Shown here: positions 1 to 7,838 of the stretch, piece after piece | Layout: every line of letters starts with the position of its first letter | Numbering within the stretch: position 1 is the stretch's first letter | Assembly: GCA_029253325.1 (NCBI GenBank) | Contig: JAQWZS010000055.1 | Coordinates: 1-8,920, forward strand | Direction of reading: 5' to 3' | Length of the DNA: 8,920 bases | Origin: Bacteroidia bacterium | GTDB taxonomy: Bacteria > Bacteroidota > Bacteroidia > NS11-12g > UBA9320 | Made by a program: the position numbers and the translations under genes | Notes under the pieces: model-generated | What the model was told of the DNA's origin: nothing | The model's database searches: none | Seen by the model: the letters and a program-made list of their open reading frames with translations, nothing else

Positions 1-609
1 TATCTATTCATTGATAGTGGTGCCATGTATAGAGCGGTAACTCTATATTTACTCAACGAAGGCATAACACTTGAAGAACTCAATGATGATCCAGCAATAC
101 TGGGTAATATTAAGATAGATTTCGTGTTAAATCCTGAAAAAAAATTTTACGAAACCTATTTAAACCGAGTCAATGTCGAACACGAGATTAGAAATATGCG
201 TGTCTCAAAGTATGTAAGTCCAGTGAGCACACTCAAAGTTGTTCGAGATTTTTTAGTAAAAAAACAACAAGAGATAGGTCAAAATAAAGGTGTAGTAATG
301 GATGGTCGAGATATAGGAACTGTGGTCTTTCCAGATGCTGAATTAAAAATATTCATGACTGCTAGCCCAGAAGTTCGAGCAAAAAGACGATATGAAGAAT
401 TGTCTAAAAAAGGGATTCATATTAATTACAAAGAAGTATTACATAACATCAAGGAGCGAGATCAAATAGATAGTACTCGAAAAGAAAGTCCACTGAGAAA
501 AGCTGAAGATGCCATTACTTTAGATAATACATCCATGACCAAACAAGAACAAGCTAAGATATCACTTCAATGGGCAAAAGGTGTTATTGCAGCTCTGACT
601 AATAGTTAA
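1..609 (+). CDS. cmk: Cytidylate kinase (CMP/dCMP kinase), 5'-truncated by the window edge
   Basis: Cmk transfers a phosphate from ATP to CMP or dCMP in the cytoplasm, supplying CDP/dCDP for nucleic-acid and lipid synthesis. The frame is open from base 1: 202 codons are visible, against roughly 225-235 in the family, so about 25-30 N-terminal residues with the ATP-binding P-loop lie outside. The window opens just before the CMP-binding motif DSGAMYRA (bases 13-36); E. coli Cmk also has DSGA, so the Ser is normal. Next come the hallmark DGRDIGTVVFPDA (from base 301), then KIFMTAS and VRAKRR, and the lid/substrate segment ERDQIDSTRKESPL followed by an A-DAI-LDNT strand. The ATG at base 25 is the Met inside the motif, not the true start. 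The gene converges on the next one with a 19-base gap. From memory, Bacteroidota cmk often lies beside the T9SS gene porQ, which would be off the left edge. The identification is secure. Confidence 0.96.
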   Translation, partial: YLFIDSGAMYRAVTLYLLNEGITLEELNDDPAILGNIKIDFVLNPEKKFYETYLNRVNVEHEIRNMRVSKYVSPVSTLKVVRDFLVKKQQEIGQNKGVVMDGRDIGTVVFPDAELKIFMTASPEVRAKRRYEELSKKGIHINYKEVLHNIKERDQIDSTRKESPLRKAEDAITLDNTSMTKQEQAKISLQWAKGVIAALTNS

Positions 610-611
610 CC

Positions 612-634
612 AAAAAATATCAGATAAGCTATCT
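612..634 (-). terminator. Weak candidate terminator at the convergent cmk / T9SS-protein junction
   Basis: Read on the minus strand, a perfect 5-bp stem with a 3-base loop (AGATA-GCT-TATCT, 634 to 622) spans the TAG stop of the upstream gene. It is followed four bases later by six T residues (617 to 612). The geometry resembles an intrinsic terminator for the minus-strand run, but the stem is short and A/T-rich and overlaps the stop codon, where ribosomes would interfere. On the plus strand no T-run follows, so it does not look like a cmk terminator. Confidence 0.25.
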
Positions 635-3600
635 TACTATAGTTAAAGTCCCCTTATCGTTATAGATATTATTATCCCAACCTCTGTATCTCACAATCCA
701 AAAATAAACATTACTGAATGCTAAATCTGTTTGTTTATAAACCCCAGACCATGTATCATTTTTATTGGAAGACTGAAACACCTTCTCACCCCAACGATTA
801 TAAATCTTTATTTCAAATTCGCGAACAAATACATCGCTCCAACCAAAGGCATCGTTTAAATTATCCCCGTTAGCTGTAAATGCATTGGGAACAAAAACTA
901 ATGGTGGTTGTATAAGATAAATATCATTACTTCTACTCGTAGCATCTAAACTTCCTGGACCCTCATAAGCTAATACACTATACCAATATCCTCCCCAATC
1001 AAAATCAAGATCAGAATCTCTATACTCAACTAAAGGATTATCCACCCTTACAATTGGTCGAAGCGATCCTGTGTCAACAGACCGAAGAAGTTCATAATCC
1101 AATACTCCACCACCCCAATTGATGTAATTATCCCAGCTCAAATCAAATTTGAAACGTGGTGTTTCTCTTTTATTATTTAATGCTTCACCTCTAATTACAA
1201 TCGTGCACCCCATGTTACTAAATGAACTTTGATGTCCGCAGTCGTCCACAACTCGAACTTGATAACAGTACGATGTTGTATTAACATCTACATCCGTATC
1301 CAAATAAATTGTATCATTGATATTAGATATAGAAGTAAGGTATTTAAAATTCCCTTTATCGCGAGTTCCCTTATGTATTTCATAATACCCAAAATCATCT
1401 TCCTTTGACTTCAAGAACACTACTTTAATTGATGTTCCACTTACAGTTGCCGTCTTTAAATACGTCTCTTCAACTGGGATCTGACTTTCACGTGTACTAC
1501 TTAGTAAATAAGATTTTTTACCCCATTCATTACAAATATTTTCTACTATTAAAAAGTAAGTATAATCTCGATTTCTAGGATCAATAACATCAAAATCAGA
1601 GTATGAACCTCCTAACTGACTGGTTGAGTAATTTAACAAAGAAGTATCTCCATTTGGATCCACTCGATATAATGCCATTCCTAAAAAATAATTAGACAAA
1701 GGAGTAGATTCCCAATCAATCCTTAATTCATCATCACTAATAAAATTAAGACACAATACATCAGGTGGAGGTAAAACAGGGGTTGTATCTATTTGAAGAA
1801 CAATTGAAGTCATACTATCGGTATAACTAGGGCACCCTCTGTCCTCAGCACGAACATCAATTTTGAATATTTTACCAGCTTGATTACAAGAAAATAAAAA
1901 ACTAAATCTAGCATTTAGTGAACCCTTACCAATCATAGTATCTTCGAAGCTAATCAGACTTAACTTTAGATTAGTTGGAATATCAAAATAAACGAACAAG
2001 GAATCCCCCTCAGGATCCGTAATTGGATAATCAAATGAAAAGGTATCTCCCACTTGGATGTTTAGTGTGTCAATCACATTAGTTACAAAATTTTGAGGAG
2101 ATAAATTTGGAGGTAAATTAAATGGAACGACAGCCATTTTAAATGATGCATTGCTACATCTAGGACTTGGATTATTTTCAGAATAAGCACCAGTTGTAGT
2201 TGGGAAATCGCTAATTCTTGAACTCAAAGGGTTTTCCGGACAGCTTGAACAAACACTTTGATATACTATCCCTCTTTTATCAAATCTACTTGTTCCTCCG
2301 TCGACATGGTCTCCAGTTTGATTTCCTCCAAAATAAGTAGCAAATGATAAATCTGCCATATCCTCCTCAAAAACAGCTAAATGAAAATCTTGACCGTCAG
2401 TAGTTTTTTGAAATGCATCATCACTTAGAGGCATGTTTGACAATGTTTTCCCTGGTATATCCTCTGAATTACTCCCCCAACCACTTACATAAATTTTATT
2501 ACAATCATCAACCAAAAAAGCATTAATTGTTATGTCTGGATTAGCCCCTCCATTGCCATAAACAGAACTAATTAGTAACTCTGAAAGATCTAGGTTAAAT
2601 TTTGAAACAAATTGTTTCCCATTGTTATTTGAATAAACAGCTCCTTTAGTCGGTAGATTACCTTCAGATTGACCTACTACATAAACATTACCGAACTTAC
2701 CAATTTCTAACTGAAGTATTTGATCATAAGCGGATGTACCATAATAAGTAGCTTGCTTTACTTGAGTGCCGTCAGAACTTATTCGGGCAATAAACCCATC
2801 TGTTTCACCTAATCGATTCTCAGAATACACTCCAGGTGTTGTTGGTATATTCTGACTACTCGTACCTCCAGCAATATATAAATCCCCATCTGAAGAAACA
2901 TCTACACTATAAATGGCATCACCACCATTACCTCCGAAATAAGTACTCCATCTAACAGTTGACAAATCTGGGTTTAGACTAAGTACAACCCCGTCTTGAA
3001 CTCCTGACGGACCAGGTTGAATAACTCCCCCAGTAGTCGGAAAATTAAAGGATGAGGTACTCGTTGCAACATATATGTTTCCGTCTTTATCTAAATTGAC
3101 CTCACCACGATAGTCATCTGCATAAAAATAGCGTGTATCTCCATTATCATTGATACCATCACTACCAAATCCTCCTATAAATGTAGACCCAACCAACGAT
3201 GTTCCATCCGGTTTAAATTTAGTAACTATAATATCTTCATTCCCATTATAAAAGGGATCTGCAGCATTAGCTGTTGTTGGATAATTAGCAGAAGATGAAG
3301 TTCCAAAAACAATTAATTGATTGTTTTCATCTACAATTAAACTATGTGGATAGTCATTTTCATTACCTCCTAAATAGGTAGCATAAATCAAATTTTGCCC
3401 GTTGCTGGAGTATTTACTTATTGCAATATCACAGGCAAATGTATTGGGTTCTCCCCCATTATAGGTTACATCAAAAGCACCTGGAGTTGTAGGATATACA
3501 CCATCTAAAAACTTGGTTGGACTGGTAGCAATTCCTCCTGAGTACAAATTACCCTCCTCATCATAACTTGCAGTAAAACCAAAATTATCTACCGTACTTC

Positions 3601-4357
3601 CTGAATACGTTGAAAATATCAATTCAGGATCTATAATCGTTTTTACTTTGGACTTAAAAAAACTTGATTCGAAACCAACATACTCACCATGATCAACATA
3701 TTTCATCTGAATGATCTTATTCTGTCCTTCGCTAACCTCAAATGATACTGGCATAACTTCACTAAAGTCACCAAACCTAGTTTTCATGATAATCCTATCC
3801 GACTGAATTGAAACCCCGTCATGACCTTGGATTTTTACTCGGATATCAGATAATTTTGCTCCTGGGTTGAGTATAAAATTATACTTAAATCGTTCTCCTA
3901 TAACCTCATACTCTAAGTCAATATGAGGATAAATAGACTTAAAAATTAACCTATTGTACTTACGTACACCCCCAACCCATTTTGAGGAATCGTTACCTAT
4001 GTAATAATTATAATATGCCTCGGTTGGTTTTGAGAAATTGGGCGAACTAAAATCGGCTCCTTCAAATGAATATTTCAATAATTGAAAATGAAATGTATCT
4101 ATTTTACTTAGCTCTCGGGGAGAGTGAATATGCATTAAATTGTCATGATAATGGGTTATCATCTTTGCCCATTTTTCTTGATCATGAAGAAGAACACTAA
4201 ATCCATCATTTAGCATTGATATGGTATGGGTACTTAGATCAAGTCTTGATATAATAGATTTTTCAAATTGACCTTTATTTTCAATAAACCCATCTGCAGC
4301 AACATTGCTGAAGCAAAAAAGAATAAAAATGTAGGTTATCGTTTTAGTAATTCTCAT
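629..4357 (-). CDS. Exported T9SS substrate: DUF7948-like region, seven SBBP propeller repeats, type B C-terminal sorting domain
   Basis: A 1242-residue protein predicted to cross the inner membrane by Sec and the outer membrane by T9SS, ending outside or on the cell surface. Residues 1-21 form a signal peptide (MRITK, a hydrophobic stretch, then NVAA before Asp-Gly). Residues ~23-245 resemble the DUF7948 region that typically precedes SBBP repeats (FIENKGQF near its start, IDPELIFSTY at its end). Residues ~247-746 hold seven SBBP (PF06739-type) repeats with the pattern STY-GG, D-GN-YV-G, PTT-GA, enough for one seven-bladed propeller. Then follow an Ig/PKD-like segment (~750-860; DPEGDSLFVYFDI) and about three fibronectin-III-like segments (~865-1145). 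The last ~90 residues are the sorting domain (VPNAFTANGDNLND from 1156, IYNRWGEKVF from 1185, NVYFWIVRY; TIGR04131/CHU_C family). I chose the ATG at 4357 because it gives a clean signal peptide and has an AAGGAAGG upstream; the longer frame to 4390 begins with TTG and adds 11 odd residues. No enzymatic domain is visible; an adhesive or structural role is inference. Confidence 0.9.
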   Translation of the reverse strand: MRITKTITYIFILFCFSNVAADGFIENKGQFEKSIISRLDLSTHTISMLNDGFSVLLHDQEKWAKMITHYHDNLMHIHSPRELSKIDTFHFQLLKYSFEGADFSSPNFSKPTEAYYNYYIGNDSSKWVGGVRKYNRLIFKSIYPHIDLEYEVIGERFKYNFILNPGAKLSDIRVKIQGHDGVSIQSDRIIMKTRFGDFSEVMPVSFEVSEGQNKIIQMKYVDHGEYVGFESSFFKSKVKTIIDPELIFSTYSGSTVDNFGFTASYDEEGNLYSGGIATSPTKFLDGVYPTTPGAFDVTYNGGEPNTFACDIAISKYSSNGQNLIYATYLGGNENDYPHSLIVDENNQLIVFGTSSSANYPTTANAADPFYNGNEDIIVTKFKPDGTSLVGSTFIGGFGSDGINDNGDTRYFYADDYRGEVNLDKDGNIYVATSTSSFNFPTTGGVIQPGPSGVQDGVVLSLNPDLSTVRWSTYFGGNGGDAIYSVDVSSDGDLYIAGGTSSQNIPTTPGVYSENRLGETDGFIARISSDGTQVKQATYYGTSAYDQILQLEIGKFGNVYVVGQSEGNLPTKGAVYSNNNGKQFVSKFNLDLSELLISSVYGNGGANPDITINAFLVDDCNKIYVSGWGSNSEDIPGKTLSNMPLSDDAFQKTTDGQDFHLAVFEEDMADLSFATYFGGNQTGDHVDGGTSRFDKRGIVYQSVCSSCPENPLSSRISDFPTTTGAYSENNPSPRCSNASFKMAVVPFNLPPNLSPQNFVTNVIDTLNIQVGDTFSFDYPITDPEGDSLFVYFDIPTNLKLSLISFEDTMIGKGSLNARFSFLFSCNQAGKIFKIDVRAEDRGCPSYTDSMTSIVLQIDTTPVLPPPDVLCLNFISDDELRIDWESTPLSNYFLGMALYRVDPNGDTSLLNYSTSQLGGSYSDFDVIDPRNRDYTYFLIVENICNEWGKKSYLLSSTRESQIPVEETYLKTATVSGTSIKVVFLKSKEDDFGYYEIHKGTRDKGNFKYLTSISNINDTIYLDTDVDVNTTSYCYQVRVVDDCGHQSSFSNMGCTIVIRGEALNNKRETPRFKFDLSWDNYINWGGGVLDYELLRSVDTGSLRPIVRVDNPLVEYRDSDLDFDWGGYWYSVLAYEGPGSLDATSRSNDIYLIQPPLVFVPNAFTANGDNLNDAFGWSDVFVREFEIKIYNRWGEKVFQSSNKNDTWSGVYKQTDLAFSNVYFWIVRYRGWDNNIYNDKGTLTIVR

Positions 4358-4368
4358 ATAAGAAAAAA

Positions 4369-4379
4369 CCCTTCCTTTT
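4369..4379 (-). promoter_or_regulatory. Purine-rich ribosome-binding-site candidate deciding the start at 4357
   Basis: On the minus strand AAAAGGAAGGG ends 11 bases before the ATG at 4357. Shine-Dalgarno sites are weak or absent elsewhere in the window, as usual for Bacteroidota, so this is only supporting evidence. It argues for the ATG at 4357 over the in-frame TTG at 4390, inside whose reading frame the site would fall. Confidence 0.35.
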
Positions 4380-4417
4380 AAGACGTGCAAGTTACTAAAA
4401 ACGTTGCATAAAATTAT

Positions 4418-6709
4418 TTATCTCACAGGATTATAAGCAAAAGTGTGAACAACATAATTAAATTGACGTCCATCTGACAAACTAATTTGTACATTAAAGT
4501 CACTCTTAGCAGGTAATGTGTTTTTATTATATTTTGGTTTGAATACCAAAGTAGGAGCTCCATAACCTTCAACGTACGGCTCTACATTAACTTCCAAAGA
4601 CTTACCGTCTTGTAAGACTACTACAGTGGCATTTGCCAAATCTGCATATAATGAAAAGGTCCAATTTTCCATCAACATCAATTGAGGCAGATAACCCTTT
4701 GGAGGCCACGAAATGGGTTTATTCATATATTCAGCTGTATCGGTAGTTCCACTATCGTCTAGTGCCCATATTACTGCATAGTCATTTGTGCTTCCATGAC
4801 CATAAACTCGACCATTAGGATATAACAACCATCGTCTGTTTCCTGCACTTGGATTTTTATCATCCATAATGTAGGTTACAGCCATGGAAGTATTCGCCTC
4901 CTTTATCAAAAGTGAATGCTTAGCTGCGTAGGCTCCCTCACTACTCCAGCACCTCCACGTCTTGGATGGCTCATGACTCAATGCATTATTCGCGGTCATC
5001 ATCAATGCTGCTTTTTGACAATATTCATTGGTAGCTTCATCAAATAACACCTCCGGAACACCCGCATTCCTTCTAAAATAATTTATTCTGTCTACTACCT
5101 TATTTTGGATTTCACGGTCTATGGTTCCTTGATTACAACCTCCTACTCTTCCATTCCAAACAAACGGAGTTATATCTTTCCCGTTAATGTCTTTACCTTT
5201 TGTTTTTGTATTAAAATAATTTTGATAAAAATCTTCACGAGCAATCAGTTGGAGTTGATCACTGTGATCCTTATCCGGGAAATAACCTATTAGCTCACTT
5301 ATGACCTGACGAGCAGAACTAAAACGGTTTTCAGAAACTAATAGACCTAGATACTTTGAATTGATTTTCTCCAATTTATCTAATACCTCCGTAGATGGAT
5401 TGTATTCAAATTCTTCCTTTACCAGTCGGTATAATGCACCTTGTTCATCAACACTTGTCCGAACAACTTCCTTCTCTGCTATTACACGAGATCGAAGCTT
5501 CAAGAGTTCTTCATTTGATGGGTAATTTAGAATAGCCTCTTGTATGATAAAACATGCAAAAGTCAAAGATTTTGTCTGATAGGTATAATCAGAGATAACT
5601 TGCCATCGTGAAAGTGTGTCTGAGGGTTGATCACCCTCCGTTGTATGCGAAATATACTTTTCTAAAACATAGGATGCACTTTTATAATGAGAATAATGCT
5701 CAAAATATTCTGCAAGCTTCCATAAAACATTTTCAGTCTTTTTTTCAATAAAAATATCTGTCTCTTTAATCCTAATCAATTGCTTTAGCTTATTTTTTTG
5801 AATCTTTTCTCTTACAAACTGATTAATCATTGTGTCAGATTCAGACCAATGATTATTTGTTATGCTATTTTTTATTAAATATATGTAGATTGAATTTTCT
5901 TTTTGTAAAAATTCTTCGGCAGTAGGCACATAGAATAATACCTCTTGAACGTAATCCAACATAAGCTTACTTGGAGGCATATCTTTAATGATATCACTTG
6001 TAATTTTCCTTAAATAAAAATTCAATTTAGCATTATCACCATACAATTTTCTACCGTCTGTAATAAGTGCAATTGCACTGTCATATTTATTATCCTTCCA
6101 ATACTTATCAATAAAATATACTAATGGATCCACCTCAAGCTCTTTTAACTCTACACCATTTGTATGATCTTCACGATATCGATTAATTAAATCTTTGTAT
6201 ATCACCTCGGCAGATAAATTTTCACCAGCACCAAGATAACTCTTGGCTTGAAAAAAATAAGAACTTCTCCGAGTAGTATCAATTTGATATGACTGACCAT
6301 ACAATTTGGCTGCTTTTGCGTACTTATTTGTATTGTATTGTTTAAATGCCTCACGGTCATTACTTTCAACAACCATGTCTCTAACAACATCAAATTTTGA
6401 ATTCAACACTTCTTTACCGTTATCTTTCTTGATGCCTTTGAGCATAAAGCTAACCGCTTTTTTAATGGCATCTGGATTCTTCTGAAGATAACGCTCATCT
6501 TGAGCAAGGTTAATATAAGACTGAGATAAATAATAATACACCTCTGGCATCTTCTTAAGTTCTTTAACTTCAGTAGCATCACTAGCCACTTTAAGCAATC
6601 TCATATAATTTTGATCTGCTGCTGCAATTTTAAGTTTTTCTAGCTGGGCATAAGCATCACCAAAAAAGAAAACAACACTAAGAATTAGGAGGAGTTTTGT
6701 TAATTTCAT
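4418..6709 (-). CDS. Exported protein with helical (TPR-like) N-terminal region and C-terminal CAP/SCP domain
   Basis: A 763-residue protein with a signal peptide (MKLTKLLLIL, hydrophobic core, AYA before Gln22) and no lipobox Cys, so probably soluble in the periplasm or beyond. Residues ~23-490 are helical and TPR-like; the clearest unit is ~128-177 (KYAKAAKLYGQSY, then a YFFQAKSYLGAGE helix), and other units are degenerate. Residues ~530-655 are a CAP (cysteine-rich secretory/PR-1/antigen 5) domain: IQNKVVDRINYFRRNAGVP with Asn543, LSHEP with His579, then GNRRWLLYPNG at 623-633. The last ~100 residues (ISWPPKGYLP, WTFSLYA, ATVVVLQDG, YGAPTLVFKP) are the beta-rich extension found after bacterial CAP domains of this type. 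No T9SS sorting domain is present. The ATG at 6709 gives the signal peptide and leaves a 17-base gap to the upstream gene; the longer frame to 6748 begins with TTG, overlaps that gene, and buries the signal peptide. Bacterial CAP proteins have no single agreed activity, so function stays open. A cell-envelope role is inference. Confidence 0.82.
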   Translation of the reverse strand: MKLTKLLLILSVVFFFGDAYAQLEKLKIAAADQNYMRLLKVASDATEVKELKKMPEVYYYLSQSYINLAQDERYLQKNPDAIKKAVSFMLKGIKKDNGKEVLNSKFDVVRDMVVESNDREAFKQYNTNKYAKAAKLYGQSYQIDTTRRSSYFFQAKSYLGAGENLSAEVIYKDLINRYREDHTNGVELKELEVDPLVYFIDKYWKDNKYDSAIALITDGRKLYGDNAKLNFYLRKITSDIIKDMPPSKLMLDYVQEVLFYVPTAEEFLQKENSIYIYLIKNSITNNHWSESDTMINQFVREKIQKNKLKQLIRIKETDIFIEKKTENVLWKLAEYFEHYSHYKSASYVLEKYISHTTEGDQPSDTLSRWQVISDYTYQTKSLTFACFIIQEAILNYPSNEELLKLRSRVIAEKEVVRTSVDEQGALYRLVKEEFEYNPSTEVLDKLEKINSKYLGLLVSENRFSSARQVISELIGYFPDKDHSDQLQLIAREDFYQNYFNTKTKGKDINGKDITPFVWNGRVGGCNQGTIDREIQNKVVDRINYFRRNAGVPEVLFDEATNEYCQKAALMMTANNALSHEPSKTWRCWSSEGAYAAKHSLLIKEANTSMAVTYIMDDKNPSAGNRRWLLYPNGRVYGHGSTNDYAVIWALDDSGTTDTAEYMNKPISWPPKGYLPQLMLMENWTFSLYADLANATVVVLQDGKSLEVNVEPYVEGYGAPTLVFKPKYNKNTLPAKSDFNVQISLSDGRQFNYVVHTFAYNPVR

Positions 6710-6726
6710 TTGTACTACAATAATAT

Positions 6727-7011
6727 TTACTTTAAAGTCAAACTCCAAGCAACTGCGTCAGAAGCAAATAGCAGCTTAGTTTTTGGCCATATTTCATCAA
6801 ACAGCTTGGATTTTTTATAGTTTTCTAAATAATCTTCATTTAGCCAAGTACTGTGTGTGAATACAACGTTCGGGTCATTTACATCTTGATATAGCTTGAG
6901 ATTGACCAACCCAGGCATCTCACAAATCCTAGATTTAATGGATTCAAAATAAGTTAAAAAAATCACTGTCTTTTCTTTCGTAAACTCCATTTTGACTAAT
7001 CTTAGTATCAT
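6727..7011 (-). CDS. Small ABM-fold protein (antibiotic biosynthesis monooxygenase / putative quinol monooxygenase family)
   Basis: A 94-residue protein with the layout of the ABM family (PF03992): a first strand ILRLVKMEF, a helix rich in Phe and Lys (KTVIFLTYFESIKSRI), a PGLVNLKLYQD strand, NVVFTHSTW (His53, Trp56), the helix NEDYLENYKKSKLFDEIW (Trp75), and a final strand AVAWSLTL (Trp89). These proteins form dimeric alpha/beta barrels; some oxidise quinols or polyketides without a cofactor, and many have no known substrate. The family assignment is good, but monooxygenase activity is only a family label here. The ATG at 7011 overlaps the TGA of the upstream gene as ATGA (7008-7011), suggesting translational coupling. 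A second Met (ATG at 6990) would remove the first strand and is less likely. The protein has no signal peptide and should be cytoplasmic. Confidence 0.8.
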   Translation of the reverse strand: MILRLVKMEFTKEKTVIFLTYFESIKSRICEMPGLVNLKLYQDVNDPNVVFTHSTWLNEDYLENYKKSKLFDEIWPKTKLLFASDAVAWSLTLK

Positions 7012-7772
7012 CTCTTTTGAATAATAATCGGTTTATATTTTCTCAAATTGAGAAGTCTTTCAGCACTATCTCCCCTCAAAGCAATAACCAAAAATCCATG
7101 ATTAGTGTAATAACCATATGCGTCCCCAGGTTTAAAATTTGATAAATCATCACTTATTCTTTCCAAAATATAATGCCGAGATAATTTAATCTGAAAGGGT
7201 ATATCTCTGAAAAAGTTATCAATATCTTGTCTGGATATATTCGTATATGCATTTCCAATATTGTCAACAAACAGAACACTACCTATTAATTCACCATCAA
7301 CAAAGCCAGGCTTTAAAAGGGTCTGTTTTTTAACATCATGAATAGGTTCAAGAAATTTACTTAAAATTTTACCTGATATCAAATGCTTAATTATTGGAAT
7401 ATATAAATCGTTAATATTAAGTTTTTTGCTAGGGTTAGGTATAACAAAATACGAATCAAAATCCATTCCAAATATTAAACTCAATACAGCATTATTAGGG
7501 GCCATAAAGTAATGACCTTTATACTCAGCAATCAGGTGAAAATTATAGGCATGAGCAACGGTACCAATAGCAATAATATGAATAGTTCCTGTTGGAAAAT
7601 CCTCAAACACCATCTTACTCAAATAAGCTGTTTCAGAAATCTCGTTAGTATCCACTTGATTGTTAATTTCAATGAATGGTATACTCAAGTCCTCTTTGCA
7701 CAATACTCCTTTAAAAGATGCTGTGTAATGAGAACCCTGTCCAAAATCGCTTAAAAAAGTTAGTGCAACCAA
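7008..7772 (-). CDS. DUF62 / SAM hydroxide adenosyltransferase-like protein (SAM-dependent halogenase superfamily) with altered active site
   Basis: A 254-residue cytoplasmic protein, near the family's usual length. Characterised members cleave S-adenosylmethionine with water to adenosine and methionine; relatives are the fluorinase FlA and chlorinase SalL. Family marks seen: TFLSDFGQGSHY at 5-16 (Asp9 aligns with the ribose-binding Asp16 of FlA), FPTGTIHI at 59-66, the APNNAVLSLI strand at 91-100, LFVDNIGNAYTNI at 167-179 (Asp170, Asn174), and GFLVIALRGDSAERLL near the end. The usual VDPGVG-x-x-R and HGRD segments, which hold the Asp-Arg-His triad of hydrolases, are replaced by IGTVAHAYN (69-77) and LNINDLYIP, and the usual PDNG reads PNNA. 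The activity is therefore uncertain. The start is TTG at 7772: an in-frame TAA lies 9 bases upstream, and the first in-frame ATG would remove SDFG. This gene heads the minus-strand run, overlaps the ABM gene by 4 bases, and is divergent from phoH, an arrangement I recall from other Bacteroidota. Confidence 0.85.
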   Translation of the reverse strand: MVALTFLSDFGQGSHYTASFKGVLCKEDLSIPFIEINNQVDTNEISETAYLSKMVFEDFPTGTIHIIAIGTVAHAYNFHLIAEYKGHYFMAPNNAVLSLIFGMDFDSYFVIPNPSKKLNINDLYIPIIKHLISGKILSKFLEPIHDVKKQTLLKPGFVDGELIGSVLFVDNIGNAYTNISRQDIDNFFRDIPFQIKLSRHYILERISDDLSNFKPGDAYGYYTNHGFLVIALRGDSAERLLNLRKYKPIIIQKR

Positions 7773-7838
7773 TTGATATTATTTAACTAATTTAGCAGAC
7801 GAAAATAACACCTGAACACAACATTTGTATCATATAAA
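7773..7838. promoter_or_regulatory. Divergent intergenic region carrying the phoH and DUF62-run promoters
   Basis: These 66 bases between two divergent genes must hold or overlap both promoters unless transcription enters from inside a gene. The Bacteroidota -7 consensus is TAnnTTTG. Near matches at seven of eight positions counting the free ones are AACATTTG on the plus strand (7820-7827) and TATTTTCG on the minus strand (7807 to 7800). Neither has a convincing TTTG-type upstream element at the right distance. If the plus-strand match were used, phoH mRNA would have almost no leader. No Shine-Dalgarno sequence or operator-like inverted repeat is evident. Confidence 0.3.

Noticed and set aside
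4358..4390. Longer start for the T9SS substrate at 4390 (11 extra residues)
   Set aside because: The codon is TTG, the added residues precede a normal signal peptide, and the ATG at 4357 has a purine-rich site upstream.
4386..4408. Inverted repeat TGCAA...TTGCA in the gap between the CAP and T9SS-substrate genes
   Set aside because: The stem is only 5 bp (7 with a bulge) and no T-run follows directly in the transcribed direction; too weak to call a terminator or operator.
5105..5293. 62-codon plus-strand frame inside the CAP gene
   Set aside because: It is antisense to a well-supported CDS, and its translation shows no domain or neighbour context.
6710..6748. Longer start for the CAP protein at 6748 (13 extra residues)
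   Set aside because: The codon is TTG, it lies inside the preceding ABM gene, and it would put charged residues ahead of a signal peptide that begins cleanly at the ATG at 6709.
7008..7772. Fluorinase or chlorinase assignment for the DUF62 protein
   Set aside because: The NN in APNN recalls fluorinase, but the fluorinase-specific insertion and the TYPATGT-type halide region are absent; the family label is safer.
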